Part shown: positions 8,112-15,769 of the stretch, one piece after another
How positions within the stretch are numbered: position 1 is the first letter of the stretch
How the letters are laid out: each line of letters opens with the position of its first letter
Assembly: GCF_900115245.1 (NCBI RefSeq)
Contig: NZ_FOVT01000008.1
Span: 186,001 to 250,000, forward strand
Source of the DNA: Mesorhizobium sp. NFR06
GTDB taxonomy: Bacteria > Pseudomonadota > Alphaproteobacteria > Rhizobiales > Rhizobiaceae
DNA: 64,000 bases
Direction of reading: 5' to 3'
Notes under the pieces: model-generated
The model's database searches: none
What the model was told of the DNA's origin: nothing
The model's input: only the letters and a program-made list of their open reading frames with translations
Made by a program: the position numbers and the translations under genes

Positions 8112-8744
8112 TTGGTCAAAACGCAAAAAACGAAACCGAATCAAACAGACAGGCTGCTCGTCATCGCCTGCGGGATGATTGCGCGCGAGGTTTTGGCCGT
8201 CAAGCAACAGCTGAAGCTCGACCATCTCGAGCTGACCTGCCTGCCGGCCGAGTTCCATTTCTACCCGGACCGCATCGCGCCGGCGATGGACAGGGCGATC
8301 GACAAGGCCAAGGCGGAAGGTTACAGCCACATCTTCGTCGGCTATGCCGACTGCGGCACCGGCGGTCTGCTCGACCGCGTCATCGAGAAGCATGGCGTCG
8401 AGCGCATGGCGGGGCCGCATTGCTTTGCCTTCTACCAGGGCATGGACGCCTACGCGAAGGTCGCCGACGACGACATGACGTCGTTCTATATGACCGACTT
8501 CCTCTGCCGCCAGTTCGACGCGTTCTTCATCAAACCGCTCGGCCTCGACAGGCATCCCGAGCTGATCAAGGACTATTTCGGCAACTACGAGAAGCTGATC
8601 TATCTCGCCCAGACCGACGATCCGGAGCTCGACAAGGTCGCCGAGAAAGCCGCGGCCATGCTTGGGCTCACCTATGAGCGCCGCACGACAGGCTATGGCG
8701 ACCTGACAGGCGAACTGGCGCGGGCGGCACAGAGCACGGCCTGA
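8112..8744 (+). CDS. DUF1638 domain-containing protein
   Basis: A 210-residue protein with DUF1638 features (LLVIACGMIAREV near the N-terminus, GYADCGTGG in the middle, YQGMDAY). An in-frame stop at 8085-8087 leaves TTG 8112 as the first possible start; the next Met is inside the conserved region. The function of DUF1638 is unknown, but genes for it recur beside MttB-type methyltransferases and corrinoid proteins. The conserved Cys and His residues would suit a metal or corrinoid-related role. The position one gene after the corrinoid protein supports a part in this pathway. Confidence 0.85.
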   Translation: MVKTQKTKPNQTDRLLVIACGMIAREVLAVKQQLKLDHLELTCLPAEFHFYPDRIAPAMDRAIDKAKAEGYSHIFVGYADCGTGGLLDRVIEKHGVERMAGPHCFAFYQGMDAYAKVADDDMTSFYMTDFLCRQFDAFFIKPLGLDRHPELIKDYFGNYEKLIYLAQTDDPELDKVAEKAAAMLGLTYERRTTGYGDLTGELARAAQSTA

Positions 8745-8756
8745 GAAGGCTGGCCC

Positions 8757-9671
8757 TCACGCCTCCGCGCCCAGCGCGGCAAGCACATCGGCAAAACTCG
8801 TCCTGCACACGAAGCCCAGCCGCACCCTCGCCCGCGACGGATCGTAGACGCGGTCGATCGAGGTGAACATCGTCCACCCTTTCCTGGCATAGAGCGTCGG
8901 ATAATCCGGGAAATAGCGCGCGACGACCGCCGGCGCGTCGGCGATCAATTCGGCGCAATCTTGAGGCCGGAAGGGCGTCGGTGCCGAAATGATAAACGTA
9001 TCAAAACCGAGCTGGGGCGCCTTCTCCAGTGCCGCGACATGAGCCTCCGCCGCATCCTCCACCGTCAGCCGCCGGAACAAAAGCTCGTTGGCCTTGGTGT
9101 TGGCATCGGATTGCTCGATCGCATGCGCCATGTCGTCGGCTTCGGGAAAGAAGCGCGCCGTGCGCAGCACCACCACCGGCAGGCCATATTGGAGGTGATA
9201 AAGACGGCACAGATGCTCGGCTGAAAGCTTGGTCACGCCATAGATGTTGCGCGGCTCCGGCGCCATCTCTTCTGTCAGCCAGGCCGCCTTGCCCGCGCCG
9301 CCCCGGAGACCGGCGCGGATTGCCTGCGAGATCATCAGCGACGTCGTCGAGGTGAAGACGAAGCGCTGGACGCCGCAGGTCACGGCCGCATCGAGCAGGT
9401 TGAGCGTGCCTTGCACATTCGTCGCGACGAAGTCAGCATTCTCATGGTGCTCTATGTTCGGCTTGTGCAGCGCGCCGCTATGGACGATGGCCTCGATGCC
9501 GTTTTCGCCGACGGTCCTTAGGACGAGCTGGCGATCGGCAACCGAACCGACCACCTCGGTCTGCTTCGATGGAACCGGATCGAGGCCAATCAATTCATGG
9601 CCGAGCGACCTCAGCCTCGGCGCCAGCGCGCTGCCCAGCCAGCCCGATGCTCCCGTGAGCAAGATACGCAT
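8757..9671 (-). CDS. NAD(P)-dependent epimerase/dehydratase family oxidoreductase
   Basis: A 304-residue extended short-chain dehydrogenase with the N-terminal nucleotide motif TGASGWLG and the active-site YGVTK (YxxxK). The substrate is probably a nucleotide sugar or related compound. It is convergent with the DUF1638 gene, with 12 bases between the stops, and does not look like part of the methyl pathway. Confidence 0.85.
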   Translation of the reverse strand: MRILLTGASGWLGSALAPRLRSLGHELIGLDPVPSKQTEVVGSVADRQLVLRTVGENGIEAIVHSGALHKPNIEHHENADFVATNVQGTLNLLDAAVTCGVQRFVFTSTTSLMISQAIRAGLRGGAGKAAWLTEEMAPEPRNIYGVTKLSAEHLCRLYHLQYGLPVVVLRTARFFPEADDMAHAIEQSDANTKANELLFRRLTVEDAAEAHVAALEKAPQLGFDTFIISAPTPFRPQDCAELIADAPAVVARYFPDYPTLYARKGWTMFTSIDRVYDPSRARVRLGFVCRTSFADVLAALGAEA

Positions 9672-9792
9672 CGATCAACCGTTGTTTCCGCTCTCGCGCT
9701 GTTAAGCACGGATGACACCGATCGGCGAACGGGTAAGTTGTGCGCCAGAAGATAAAACGGCTATTCCAGCCCCTGATCCAGGATACGCATCG

Positions 9793-10368
9793 ATGACCCC
9801 TCGCCTGCTGCTTGCAGCCCTTTGCCTCATCGGCTTCGCACTGCCCGCCCATGCCGACGGCGAGGTGCAGAAGCTGATCACGGCTGCCGACAAGGCACGG
9901 TTGGATAAGTATGGCGAGACACGCAAGGCCGCTCTTGAAGAAGCGAAGGCCGGCGATCCGGCCGAGGTTAAGCAACTCGATGCATTGCTCGCCAAGCCGC
10001 TGGTCGCCTTCTCCGACAAGGATCTCACCGGCAACTGGAAGTGCCGCACCATCAAGGCGGGCGGCTTGAGCCCACTCGTCATCTATGGCTGGTTCAAATG
10101 CAAGGTGACCGACGACGGCTCCGGCTGGCGGCTTGCGAAGATCAGCGGCTCGCAGCGCACCGCCGGCCGGTTCTTCGACGATGGCGACAAGCGCGCCATC
10201 TATCTCGGCTCGTTCTCGGTCAACGACGACAAGGCCAGGCCCTACGGCAGCGGCCCCGAGACCGACCAGGTCGGCTACGCCTTCCGCAACAGCGCCAGCG
10301 AGTGGCGGATCGAATTCCCCGCGCCCTATTATGAATCGAAGCTCGACATCATGGAGTTCAAGCGCTGA
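9793..10368 (+). CDS. DUF4893 domain-containing secreted protein
   Basis: From ATG 9793 the product is 191 residues with a clear signal peptide (LLLAALCLIGFALPAHA). The remainder matches DUF4893 (AADKARLDKY, LTGNWKCRT, GWFKCKV, PYYESKLDIMEF). The frame is open upstream to 9712, but those residues precede the signal peptide and are probably untranslated. It is predicted periplasmic and its function is not known. Two conserved Cys residues may form a disulfide. Confidence 0.85.
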   Translation: MTPRLLLAALCLIGFALPAHADGEVQKLITAADKARLDKYGETRKAALEEAKAGDPAEVKQLDALLAKPLVAFSDKDLTGNWKCRTIKAGGLSPLVIYGWFKCKVTDDGSGWRLAKISGSQRTAGRFFDDGDKRAIYLGSFSVNDDKARPYGSGPETDQVGYAFRNSASEWRIEFPAPYYESKLDIMEFKR

Positions 10369-10389
10369 GCCGGATTGTCCGACGCTTGA

Positions 10390-10428
10390 CCCAAACCTTT
10401 GGCACACGACCCCAAGCCTTTGGCACAC
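10390..10428. repeat. Tandem pair of CCCAARCCTTTGGCACAC
   Basis: Two 18-base copies start 21 bases apart (10390 and 10411), differing at one position. Each has a near-palindromic core, CCAAR-CC-TTTGG. They lie about 60 bases upstream of the formyltransferase gene, so they could be tandem operators. Nothing else supports that. Confidence 0.6.
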
Positions 10429-10485
10429 CAAGGATTAACCCGCCGAGAATAGCATGCGCCCGTTTTCCAGCGCGGAAGCTTGCCA

Positions 10486-11268
10486 ATGGCGGAGTCGGAA
10501 TCCAGCATGCGACCGATCGTGGTCGTCACCGAAGGTGGCCCGCATATCTGGGCCATCGTGAATGCGCTTGCAGATCGGGTCGGTCCTGTCAGCGTCATCC
10601 TCGAAGCCCCTGAATCCAAGAAGCGTTTGCTGCTGGGCCGCGCGCGGCGCCAGGGCTGGGTCTCGGCCGGCGGCCAGCTCGGCACCATGGTGCTGACCAG
10701 GCTCGGCAAGCGCTTCCTGGCCGGTCACGCCGCGCGATTGATTGCCGAAGAGAGGCTCGACACCGAGCCGCGGCAGGGCCAGACGATCATCCATGTGCCT
10801 TCGGCCAATGGGCCCGAATGCCTTGAGGCCGTCATCAAGATCAATCCGGGTGTGGTGCTGCTTGCCGGCTGCAGGCTGCTGTCGAAGGACACGCTGGCAA
10901 AAATGCCTTGTCCCGTGCTCAACTATCATGCCGGCATCGCCCCGAAATATCGCGGCATGAATGGCGGCTACTGGGCGCTGGCGTCCGGCGATCGGGAGAA
11001 TTTCGGCACCACCGTGCATCTGGTCGATGCCGGCGTCGACACCGGCGGGGTGCTGAAGCAGGCGCGCGGCAAACCAAAGGCGGGCGATACTATCGCCAGC
11101 TACGCGCTACGCCAGGCGGCATTTTCGCGCGATGTCTGCGCCGAGGCGGTGAAAGATGCGCTGGCCGGGAGGCTCGCAACGATCGATCCTGGCCTGCCGT
11201 CGAAGCAGTGGTTTCATCCCACGATCTGGTTCTATCTCTGGACCGGCCTAACGAAGCGCATCTGGTAG
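10486..11268 (+). CDS. Formyltransferase family protein
   Basis: From ATG 10486 (GGAAG 7 bases upstream) the product has 260 residues. The formyltransferase signature is LNYHAGIAPKYRGMNGG, equivalent to the NxH...P..RG catalytic loop of methionyl-tRNA formyltransferase, with VHLVDAGVDTGG later supplying the catalytic Asp. There is no C-terminal tRNA-binding domain, so it probably formylates a small molecule such as a sugar amine or amino acid from 10-formyltetrahydrofolate. That would make it a user of folate one-carbon units, although a link to the demethylation genes is not shown. Confidence 0.85.
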   Translation: MAESESSMRPIVVVTEGGPHIWAIVNALADRVGPVSVILEAPESKKRLLLGRARRQGWVSAGGQLGTMVLTRLGKRFLAGHAARLIAEERLDTEPRQGQTIIHVPSANGPECLEAVIKINPGVVLLAGCRLLSKDTLAKMPCPVLNYHAGIAPKYRGMNGGYWALASGDRENFGTTVHLVDAGVDTGGVLKQARGKPKAGDTIASYALRQAAFSRDVCAEAVKDALAGRLATIDPGLPSKQWFHPTIWFYLWTGLTKRIW

Positions 11269-11324
11269 GCACTATCAGTCGACCCGCTTCGTATGCTATT
11301 GTCATACCGAAAGCGAGATCACCA

Positions 11325-11591
11325 ATGTCCAATATGGCCCCCCTCAGCCTCCGCGTAACCTCCGACGAACGCGAGATACTCGAAGCCGCTGCCAGTCAGG
11401 CCAACACCACCCTCAGCGACTTCATCCGCCGCAAGGCCGTCGAAGCCGCCGAAATGGAGGTGCTGGACGGACGTATCGTGACGATTCCGGCAGCCGATTG
11501 GGAAAAGTTCGAGGCGTGGGCGAAATCGCCGCCCAAGTCGTTGCCGGGACTGCGAAAACTCGCGGCATCGCGACCTGTATGGCAGGACTGA
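11325..11591 (+). CDS. DUF1778 antitoxin (ribbon-helix-helix)
   Basis: An 88-residue protein with an N-terminal RHH segment (PLSLRVTSDEREIL, then a helix and TTLSDFIRRKA), as in DUF1778/TacA-type antitoxins. The C-terminal region with PAADWEKFEAW would be the toxin-neutralising part. Its stop overlaps the start of the GNAT gene by 13 bp. RHH antitoxins bind their own promoter and repress the operon with the toxin. Confidence 0.9.
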   Translation: MSNMAPLSLRVTSDEREILEAAASQANTTLSDFIRRKAVEAAEMEVLDGRIVTIPAADWEKFEAWAKSPPKSLPGLRKLAASRPVWQD

Positions 11592-12094
11592 CGCCGCCTC
11601 GACGGCTTGCCGACGACGACGAGAGGGAAGCTTTCGACTGCGGTCGTGAGTCGCTCAACAACTGGTTTCGCCGCCATGCCTGGCGCAATCAACAAGACGG
11701 TGTCTCACGCACTAGCATCATCTGCGATCCCGCGAGCGGTCTCATTGCCGGCTATGTCGCCCTTAGCACCGGCCAGATCGAGCGGGCATATCTGCCAAAG
11801 CCTGCGCAACGCAATCGCCCTGATCCGGTCCCCATAATACTGCTTGGCCAACTTGCCGTGGACAACCGGTACCAGAACAGGGGCTGTGGGCGCTCGCTGC
11901 TGTTGTTCGCGCTCAGAACTGCGGTTCGGTTCTCCACCGAGATAGGATGCTTCGGCGTCCTCACCCATCCGCTCGACGATGCCGTGAGAAATTTCTATCG
12001 CAGCTTCGATTTTGAAGACCTGCCATTCGACCCCAAACGAAGCATGATCGTCCGCATCGCCGATTTGAGAGAAAGCGGCTTCGGAAACGAATGA
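11579..12094 (+). CDS. GNAT-family acetyltransferase toxin (TacT/AtaT type)
   Basis: From ATG 11579 the product is 171 residues with a GNAT fold. LGQLAVDNRYQNRGCGRSLL is the acetyl-CoA-binding motif A (RxxGxG/A type), preceded by GYVALSTGQIE. Toxins of this class acetylate charged tRNAs and block translation. The immediate DUF1778 partner upstream supports the assignment. A weak inverted repeat, GGATCGC/GCGATCC, lies just after the stop and may end the transcript. Confidence 0.88.
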   Translation: MAGLTPPRRLADDDEREAFDCGRESLNNWFRRHAWRNQQDGVSRTSIICDPASGLIAGYVALSTGQIERAYLPKPAQRNRPDPVPIILLGQLAVDNRYQNRGCGRSLLLFALRTAVRFSTEIGCFGVLTHPLDDAVRNFYRSFDFEDLPFDPKRSMIVRIADLRESGFGNE

Positions 12095-12252
12095 GATTTT
12101 TGAACGGATCGCTTCGGCGCGGAGCGCGATCCCAATTGATCCTTCCTTCCGGTAATCGACAGCGTCGCTTTTGAAGGCGCGCGCGTCGTCCCATAACAAG
12201 CAGCAAATCAGCGCATGCGGCAATGCTCCAAGACTTCGAGGAGTAAGAATTC

Positions 12253-12555
12253 ATGGCCGATCTGATCGTCGTCTATTGGCGCGACATTCCTGCCCAGGTC
12301 ATCGTCAGGAAAGGCCGGCAGAACGCCAAGCGCGAATTGCCGCTGCGCTTCACCGAGGCGATCGACATGTGCGCCATGCGCACCGGCGCCGGCGGCACCG
12401 ACGACTATCTGGCGGAGTGGCGCAAGGCCGATCCGATCCCGGTCGGCGACGACATCGAAGCAGAGGTCGAGAAGGCCTATCGGGAACTCGACAAGAAATA
12501 TGACCGTGAGCGGCTGGTCGCCCTGGTCAAAGCTGGCGGGAAAGAAAATGTCTGA
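12253..12555 (+). CDS. Virulence-factor domain protein (PF13769 type), 100 aa
   Basis: A small acidic/basic protein beginning LIVVYWRDIPAQVIVRKGRQ, typical of the short family called virulence factor in databases. GAGGAG precedes the ATG. It overlaps the MetV-like gene by 8 bp and so heads a three-gene unit with the MetV-like and MetF-like proteins. The family's constant place beside folate and corrinoid methyl genes suggests an accessory role there. No biochemical function is known to me. Confidence 0.75.
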   Translation: MADLIVVYWRDIPAQVIVRKGRQNAKRELPLRFTEAIDMCAMRTGAGGTDDYLAEWRKADPIPVGDDIEAEVEKAYRELDKKYDRERLVALVKAGGKENV

Positions 12556-13138
12556 CAAGCAGCCGGCGGTTACCCAGGCCACTCTGGTCAAGAAGGCAGC
12601 GCCGAAATCCGACTACAAGCCTGCCGACGTTTCGCCGCAGCGGCGCGTCCAGCGCACTTTCGCCGTGAGACTGTGGTCCGTCCGGCATTCGCGATTGCTC
12701 GAATGGTTCTACGGCAGGTTCGCCGATGTTTTCCTGCTGCTGCACCCTCTGTGGAAGGGCATCGGCTACGGCCGCGTCGAGGCTCCGGTGAAGTTCATCG
12801 AAAAGCGCGTCAAGGGCTTCATGTTCGACTGCCGCATGTGCGGCCAGTGCGTGCTCTCCTCCACCGGCATGTCCTGCCCGATGAATTGCCCCAAGCAGTT
12901 GCGCAACGGCCCCTGCGGCGGCGTGCGCGCCAACGGCAATTGCGAGGTCGAGCCGGACATGCCTTGCGTCTGGGTCAAGGCCTGGGAAGGCTCGCGCAAC
13001 ATGGTGCATGGCGACAATATCCTCACCGTGCAGAAGCCGGTCGATCAGTCGCTGCGCGAAACCTCGGCGTGGCTGCGGGTGACCGCGCAGGCTGCCGCCG
13101 CGCGTGAGACGCCCCAGAATCCCGGAGCTTCGGCATGA
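12548..13138 (+). CDS. MetV-like methylenetetrahydrofolate reductase C-terminal domain protein
   Basis: A 196-residue protein with eight cysteines between about 95 and 140 (CRMCGQC, then C110, C114, C123, C132, C140), including NGPCGGVRANGNCEV. This is the stand-alone form of the domain seen at the end of some methylenetetrahydrofolate reductases, called MetV in acetogens. It partners the MetF subunit and can hold metal or iron-sulfur centres. The start was set by the overlap with the upstream gene. It overlaps the MetF gene by 4 bp. The MetF pairing suggests a heteromeric reductase. Confidence 0.85.
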   Translation: MSDKQPAVTQATLVKKAAPKSDYKPADVSPQRRVQRTFAVRLWSVRHSRLLEWFYGRFADVFLLLHPLWKGIGYGRVEAPVKFIEKRVKGFMFDCRMCGQCVLSSTGMSCPMNCPKQLRNGPCGGVRANGNCEVEPDMPCVWVKAWEGSRNMVHGDNILTVQKPVDQSLRETSAWLRVTAQAAAARETPQNPGASA

Positions 13139-14226
13139 CCGCCCACCAGCGCGACGAGAACCCGGCCGGCATCCACCTGCCGCTCGATCCCCTGCCCGGC
13201 CATTCCTCGCGCGGCCGGCTGGAGCGTGTGCTGCGCCGCGGCGAGTTCGCGGTGACCACCGAGCTCAACCCTCCCGACAGCGCCGATCCGGAAGACGTCT
13301 ACAATCGCGCCAAGATCTTCGACGGCTGGGTCGACGCCATCAACGCGGTCGATGCCTCAGGCGCCAACTGCCACATGTCTTCGGTCGGCATCTGCGCTCT
13401 CCTCACCCGCATGGGCTATGCGCCGATCATGCAGATCGCCTGCCGCGACAAGAACCGCATCGCCATCCAGGGCGACGTGCTGGGCGGCGCGGCGATGGGC
13501 GTCGCCAACATGCTGTGCCTCACTGGCGACGGCGTGCAGGCCGGCGACCAGCCCGGCGCCAAACCGGTGTTCGACCTCGATTCCATGTCGCTGCTCGAAA
13601 CCATCCGCATCATGCGCGACAACGGCAAGTTCCTGTCTGGCCGCAAGCTGACGACGCCGCCGCAGGTCTTCCTGGGTGCCGCCGTCAACCCCTTCGCGCC
13701 GCCTTACGATTTCCGTCCGATCCACCTCGGCAAGAAGATCGCCGCCGGCGCGCAGTTCATACAGACCCAGTACTGCTTCGATGTGCCGATGTTCAGAACC
13801 TTCATGCAGAAGGCGCGCGATCTCGGCCACACCGAGAGGGTCTTCATCCTGTGCGGTGTAGGGCCGCTCGCTTCCGCCAAGACGGCGAAATGGATCCGGT
13901 CCAACGTTCCTGGCATCCATATCCCCGATGCTATCATCAAGCGGCTCGAAGGCGCGCAGGACCAGAAGAAGGAAGGCAAGCAACTCTGCATCGACATCAT
14001 CAACGAGGTGAAGGAAATCCCCGGTGTCTCGGGCATCCATGTGATGGCCTACCGCCAGGAGGAATATGTCGCCGAGATCGTCGATGAATCCGGCGTGCTG
14101 AAAGGCCGCCAGCCGTGGAAGCGTGAGATCCGTCGCGACGACCAGATGGTCGCCGACCGGTTGGATCACATACTGCACGACGAGATTACCGAGACCCAGG
14201 TGGACATGGTGAAGACCGCGCACTGA
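13135..14226 (+). CDS. Methylenetetrahydrofolate reductase (MetF family)
   Basis: A 363-residue TIM-barrel flavoprotein (FAVTTELNPPDS near the N-terminus, QTQYCFDVPMF in the middle, GVHVMAYRQEE-like end). It interconverts 5,10-methylene- and 5-methyltetrahydrofolate. In this locus the useful direction is oxidation of methyltetrahydrofolate made from demethylated amines, feeding one-carbon metabolism. The ATG overlaps the MetV-like stop (ATGA), so the two are coupled. Its stop codon lies inside the left arm of a strong palindrome. Confidence 0.9.
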   Translation: MTAHQRDENPAGIHLPLDPLPGHSSRGRLERVLRRGEFAVTTELNPPDSADPEDVYNRAKIFDGWVDAINAVDASGANCHMSSVGICALLTRMGYAPIMQIACRDKNRIAIQGDVLGGAAMGVANMLCLTGDGVQAGDQPGAKPVFDLDSMSLLETIRIMRDNGKFLSGRKLTTPPQVFLGAAVNPFAPPYDFRPIHLGKKIAAGAQFIQTQYCFDVPMFRTFMQKARDLGHTERVFILCGVGPLASAKTAKWIRSNVPGIHIPDAIIKRLEGAQDQKKEGKQLCIDIINEVKEIPGVSGIHVMAYRQEEYVAEIVDESGVLKGRQPWKREIRRDDQMVADRLDHILHDEITETQVDMVKTAH

Positions 14227-14276
14227 TGTATGTCGCCCAAAAGCGGGAACCGGTTTTGGGGCAACGACATACATCA
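14224..14276. repeat. Palindromic repeat overlapping the MetF stop codon
   Basis: Outer arms TGATGTATGTCG (14224-14235) and CGACATACATCA (14265-14276) are perfect, and inner arms CCCAAAA/TTTTGGG add to the stem. The core GGGAACCGG links it to the elements at 25261-25299, 44573-44621 and 51647-51698. Confidence 0.85.
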
Positions 14277-14330
14277 ACTTAGAGTCTAAGGGCGGGCCAA
14301 TCACCATCCGCTTGAATAAGATCAGATAAC

Positions 14331-14352
14331 GATATAAAGAACTCTTTATATC
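14331..14352. promoter_or_regulatory. Perfect palindrome GATATAAAG-N4-CTTTATATC before the folate methyltransferase gene
   Basis: Nine-base perfect arms with loop AACT, ending 16 bases before the ATG at 14369. The consensus resembles the ATATAAAG-N-CTTTATAT sites ascribed to ArsR-family regulators (SahR/SamR type) of S-adenosylmethionine and homocysteine genes in Proteobacteria. That assignment is from memory of the motif. Confidence 0.6.
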
Positions 14353-14368
14353 CCGACGGAGAGATTTC

Positions 14369-15343
14369 ATGACCCGCACCATCGTCGCCTCGGCGACCCG
14401 AGAAATCGTCATCGGCTTCGATCAGCCCTTTTGCGTGATCGGCGAGCGCATCAACCCGACCGGCCGCAAGAAGCTGGCCGCCGAGATGGTGGCCGGCAAT
14501 TTCGAGACCGTCATCAAGGACGCGCTGGAGCAGGCCGCCTGCGGCGCCACCATGCTCGACGTAAATGCCGGCGTCACCGCCGTCGACCCCAACGCCACCG
14601 AGCCGGCGCTGCTGGTGCAGACGGTGGAGATCGTGCAGGGCCTGGTCGACCTGCCGCTCTCGATCGACTCCTCGGTCACAGCCGCGATCGAGGCGGCACT
14701 CAAGGTCGCCAAGGGCCGTCCGCTGGTCAACTCCGTCACCGGCGAGGAAGAAAAGCTCGAAGCCATCCTGCCGCTGGTCAAGAAGTACAACGTCCCGGTC
14801 GTCGCCATCTCCAATGACGAGACCGGCATCTCGATGGACCCCGATGTCCGCTTCGCCGTCGCCAAGAAGATCGTCCAGCGCTGCGCCGATTTCGGCATTC
14901 CCGCCCATGATGTCGTCGTCGACCCGCTGGTGATGCCGATCGGCGCGCTGGGCGATGCCGGCCGCCAGGTCTTCGCGCTGCTGCGCCGGCTGCGCGAAGA
15001 GCTCAAGGTCAACACCACTTGCGGTCTCTCCAACATCTCCTTCGGGCTGCCGCACCGCCATGGCATCAACGCTGCCTTCATCCCGATGGTGATCGGCGCC
15101 GGCATGACCAGCGCCATCATGAACCCGGTCCGTCCGCAGGAAATGGAAGCCGTGCGCGGCGCCAATGTACTGAACGGCACCGACGAGAACTGCACCAACT
15201 GGATCCGCACCTACAAGGACTACAAGCCGGCCGAAGGCGGCCAAGCCGTCGCGGCTCCGACCGCGGTCAACGCGCCGGGCGAAGGTGCGGCCAATGGCGG
15301 ACGCCGGCGCGGCGGCCGTGAAGCCCGCATGGCCAGGGGATAA
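14369..15343 (+). CDS. Methyltetrahydrofolate:corrinoid methyltransferase (pterin-binding family)
   Basis: A 324-residue TIM-barrel protein of the DHPS/AcsE family (GERINPTGRKK, LDVNAG, VNSVTGE, CGLSNISFGLP). It moves the methyl group between the corrinoid protein and tetrahydrofolate. A pterin-binding Asp and Asn pair is visible (DVNAG, SND). GGAGAG precedes the ATG. The last 15 residues are Gly/Arg-rich (GGRRRGGREARMARG), beyond the barrel. Together with the MttB-type enzyme and the corrinoid protein it completes the route betaine to Co to folate. Confidence 0.92.
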   Translation: MTRTIVASATREIVIGFDQPFCVIGERINPTGRKKLAAEMVAGNFETVIKDALEQAACGATMLDVNAGVTAVDPNATEPALLVQTVEIVQGLVDLPLSIDSSVTAAIEAALKVAKGRPLVNSVTGEEEKLEAILPLVKKYNVPVVAISNDETGISMDPDVRFAVAKKIVQRCADFGIPAHDVVVDPLVMPIGALGDAGRQVFALLRRLREELKVNTTCGLSNISFGLPHRHGINAAFIPMVIGAGMTSAIMNPVRPQEMEAVRGANVLNGTDENCTNWIRTYKDYKPAEGGQAVAAPTAVNAPGEGAANGGRRRGGREARMARG

Positions 15344-15422
15344 GCGCGCAATCGTGAGCCGCATCGCAAACAGCGCCGGTCCGATCGCATCATGGATGCG
15401 GTCGGACAAGTCTGCTTTGCGG

Positions 15423-15680
15423 TCAGGCGATGCCCAGGATGGCGTCGAACAACGCCATTCCCGCCCACGATCCGAAGATGGCCGTCACACCGCCGACGAT
15501 GAAATCATCGTCATAAGCGGGCCAATACGCATTGAGCAGCAATGCTCCTGCTATTGCGCCGAGAATTCCGGTGGCCAGGTATTGCGGGTTGCGCAGCCAA
15601 GAACCCTTGAGCACGGAACCCTTCAGCACGCGCACCATGGTGAAAGCGGTGAAGACTGCGGAGAGCAGAAGATCCGACAT
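15423..15680 (-). CDS. Small membrane protein, hypothetical, 85 aa
   Basis: From ATG 15680 (AGGGG upstream) the product has about three hydrophobic segments (LLLSAVFTAFTMV, YLATGILGAIAGALLL, FIVGGVTAIFGSWAGMALF). A longer start at 15740 is possible. I do not recognise the family. It separates two genes of the methyl-transfer cluster on the opposite strand. Confidence 0.65.
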   Translation of the reverse strand: MSDLLLSAVFTAFTMVRVLKGSVLKGSWLRNPQYLATGILGAIAGALLLNAYWPAYDDDFIVGGVTAIFGSWAGMALFDAILGIA

Positions 15681-15769
15681 GACTGGCCCCTGGACCAACG
15701 GACTCTCCGCCCAATAGTAGAACGATCCGTTAAACGGCATCGGTCATTGCCATCGAAACGCGTGCCAGC

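Noticed and set aside
10908..11591. Longer version of the DUF1778 protein starting within the formyltransferase
   Set aside because: The extra N-terminal 139 residues are out-of-frame reading of the formyltransferase; the RHH protein begins at 11325.
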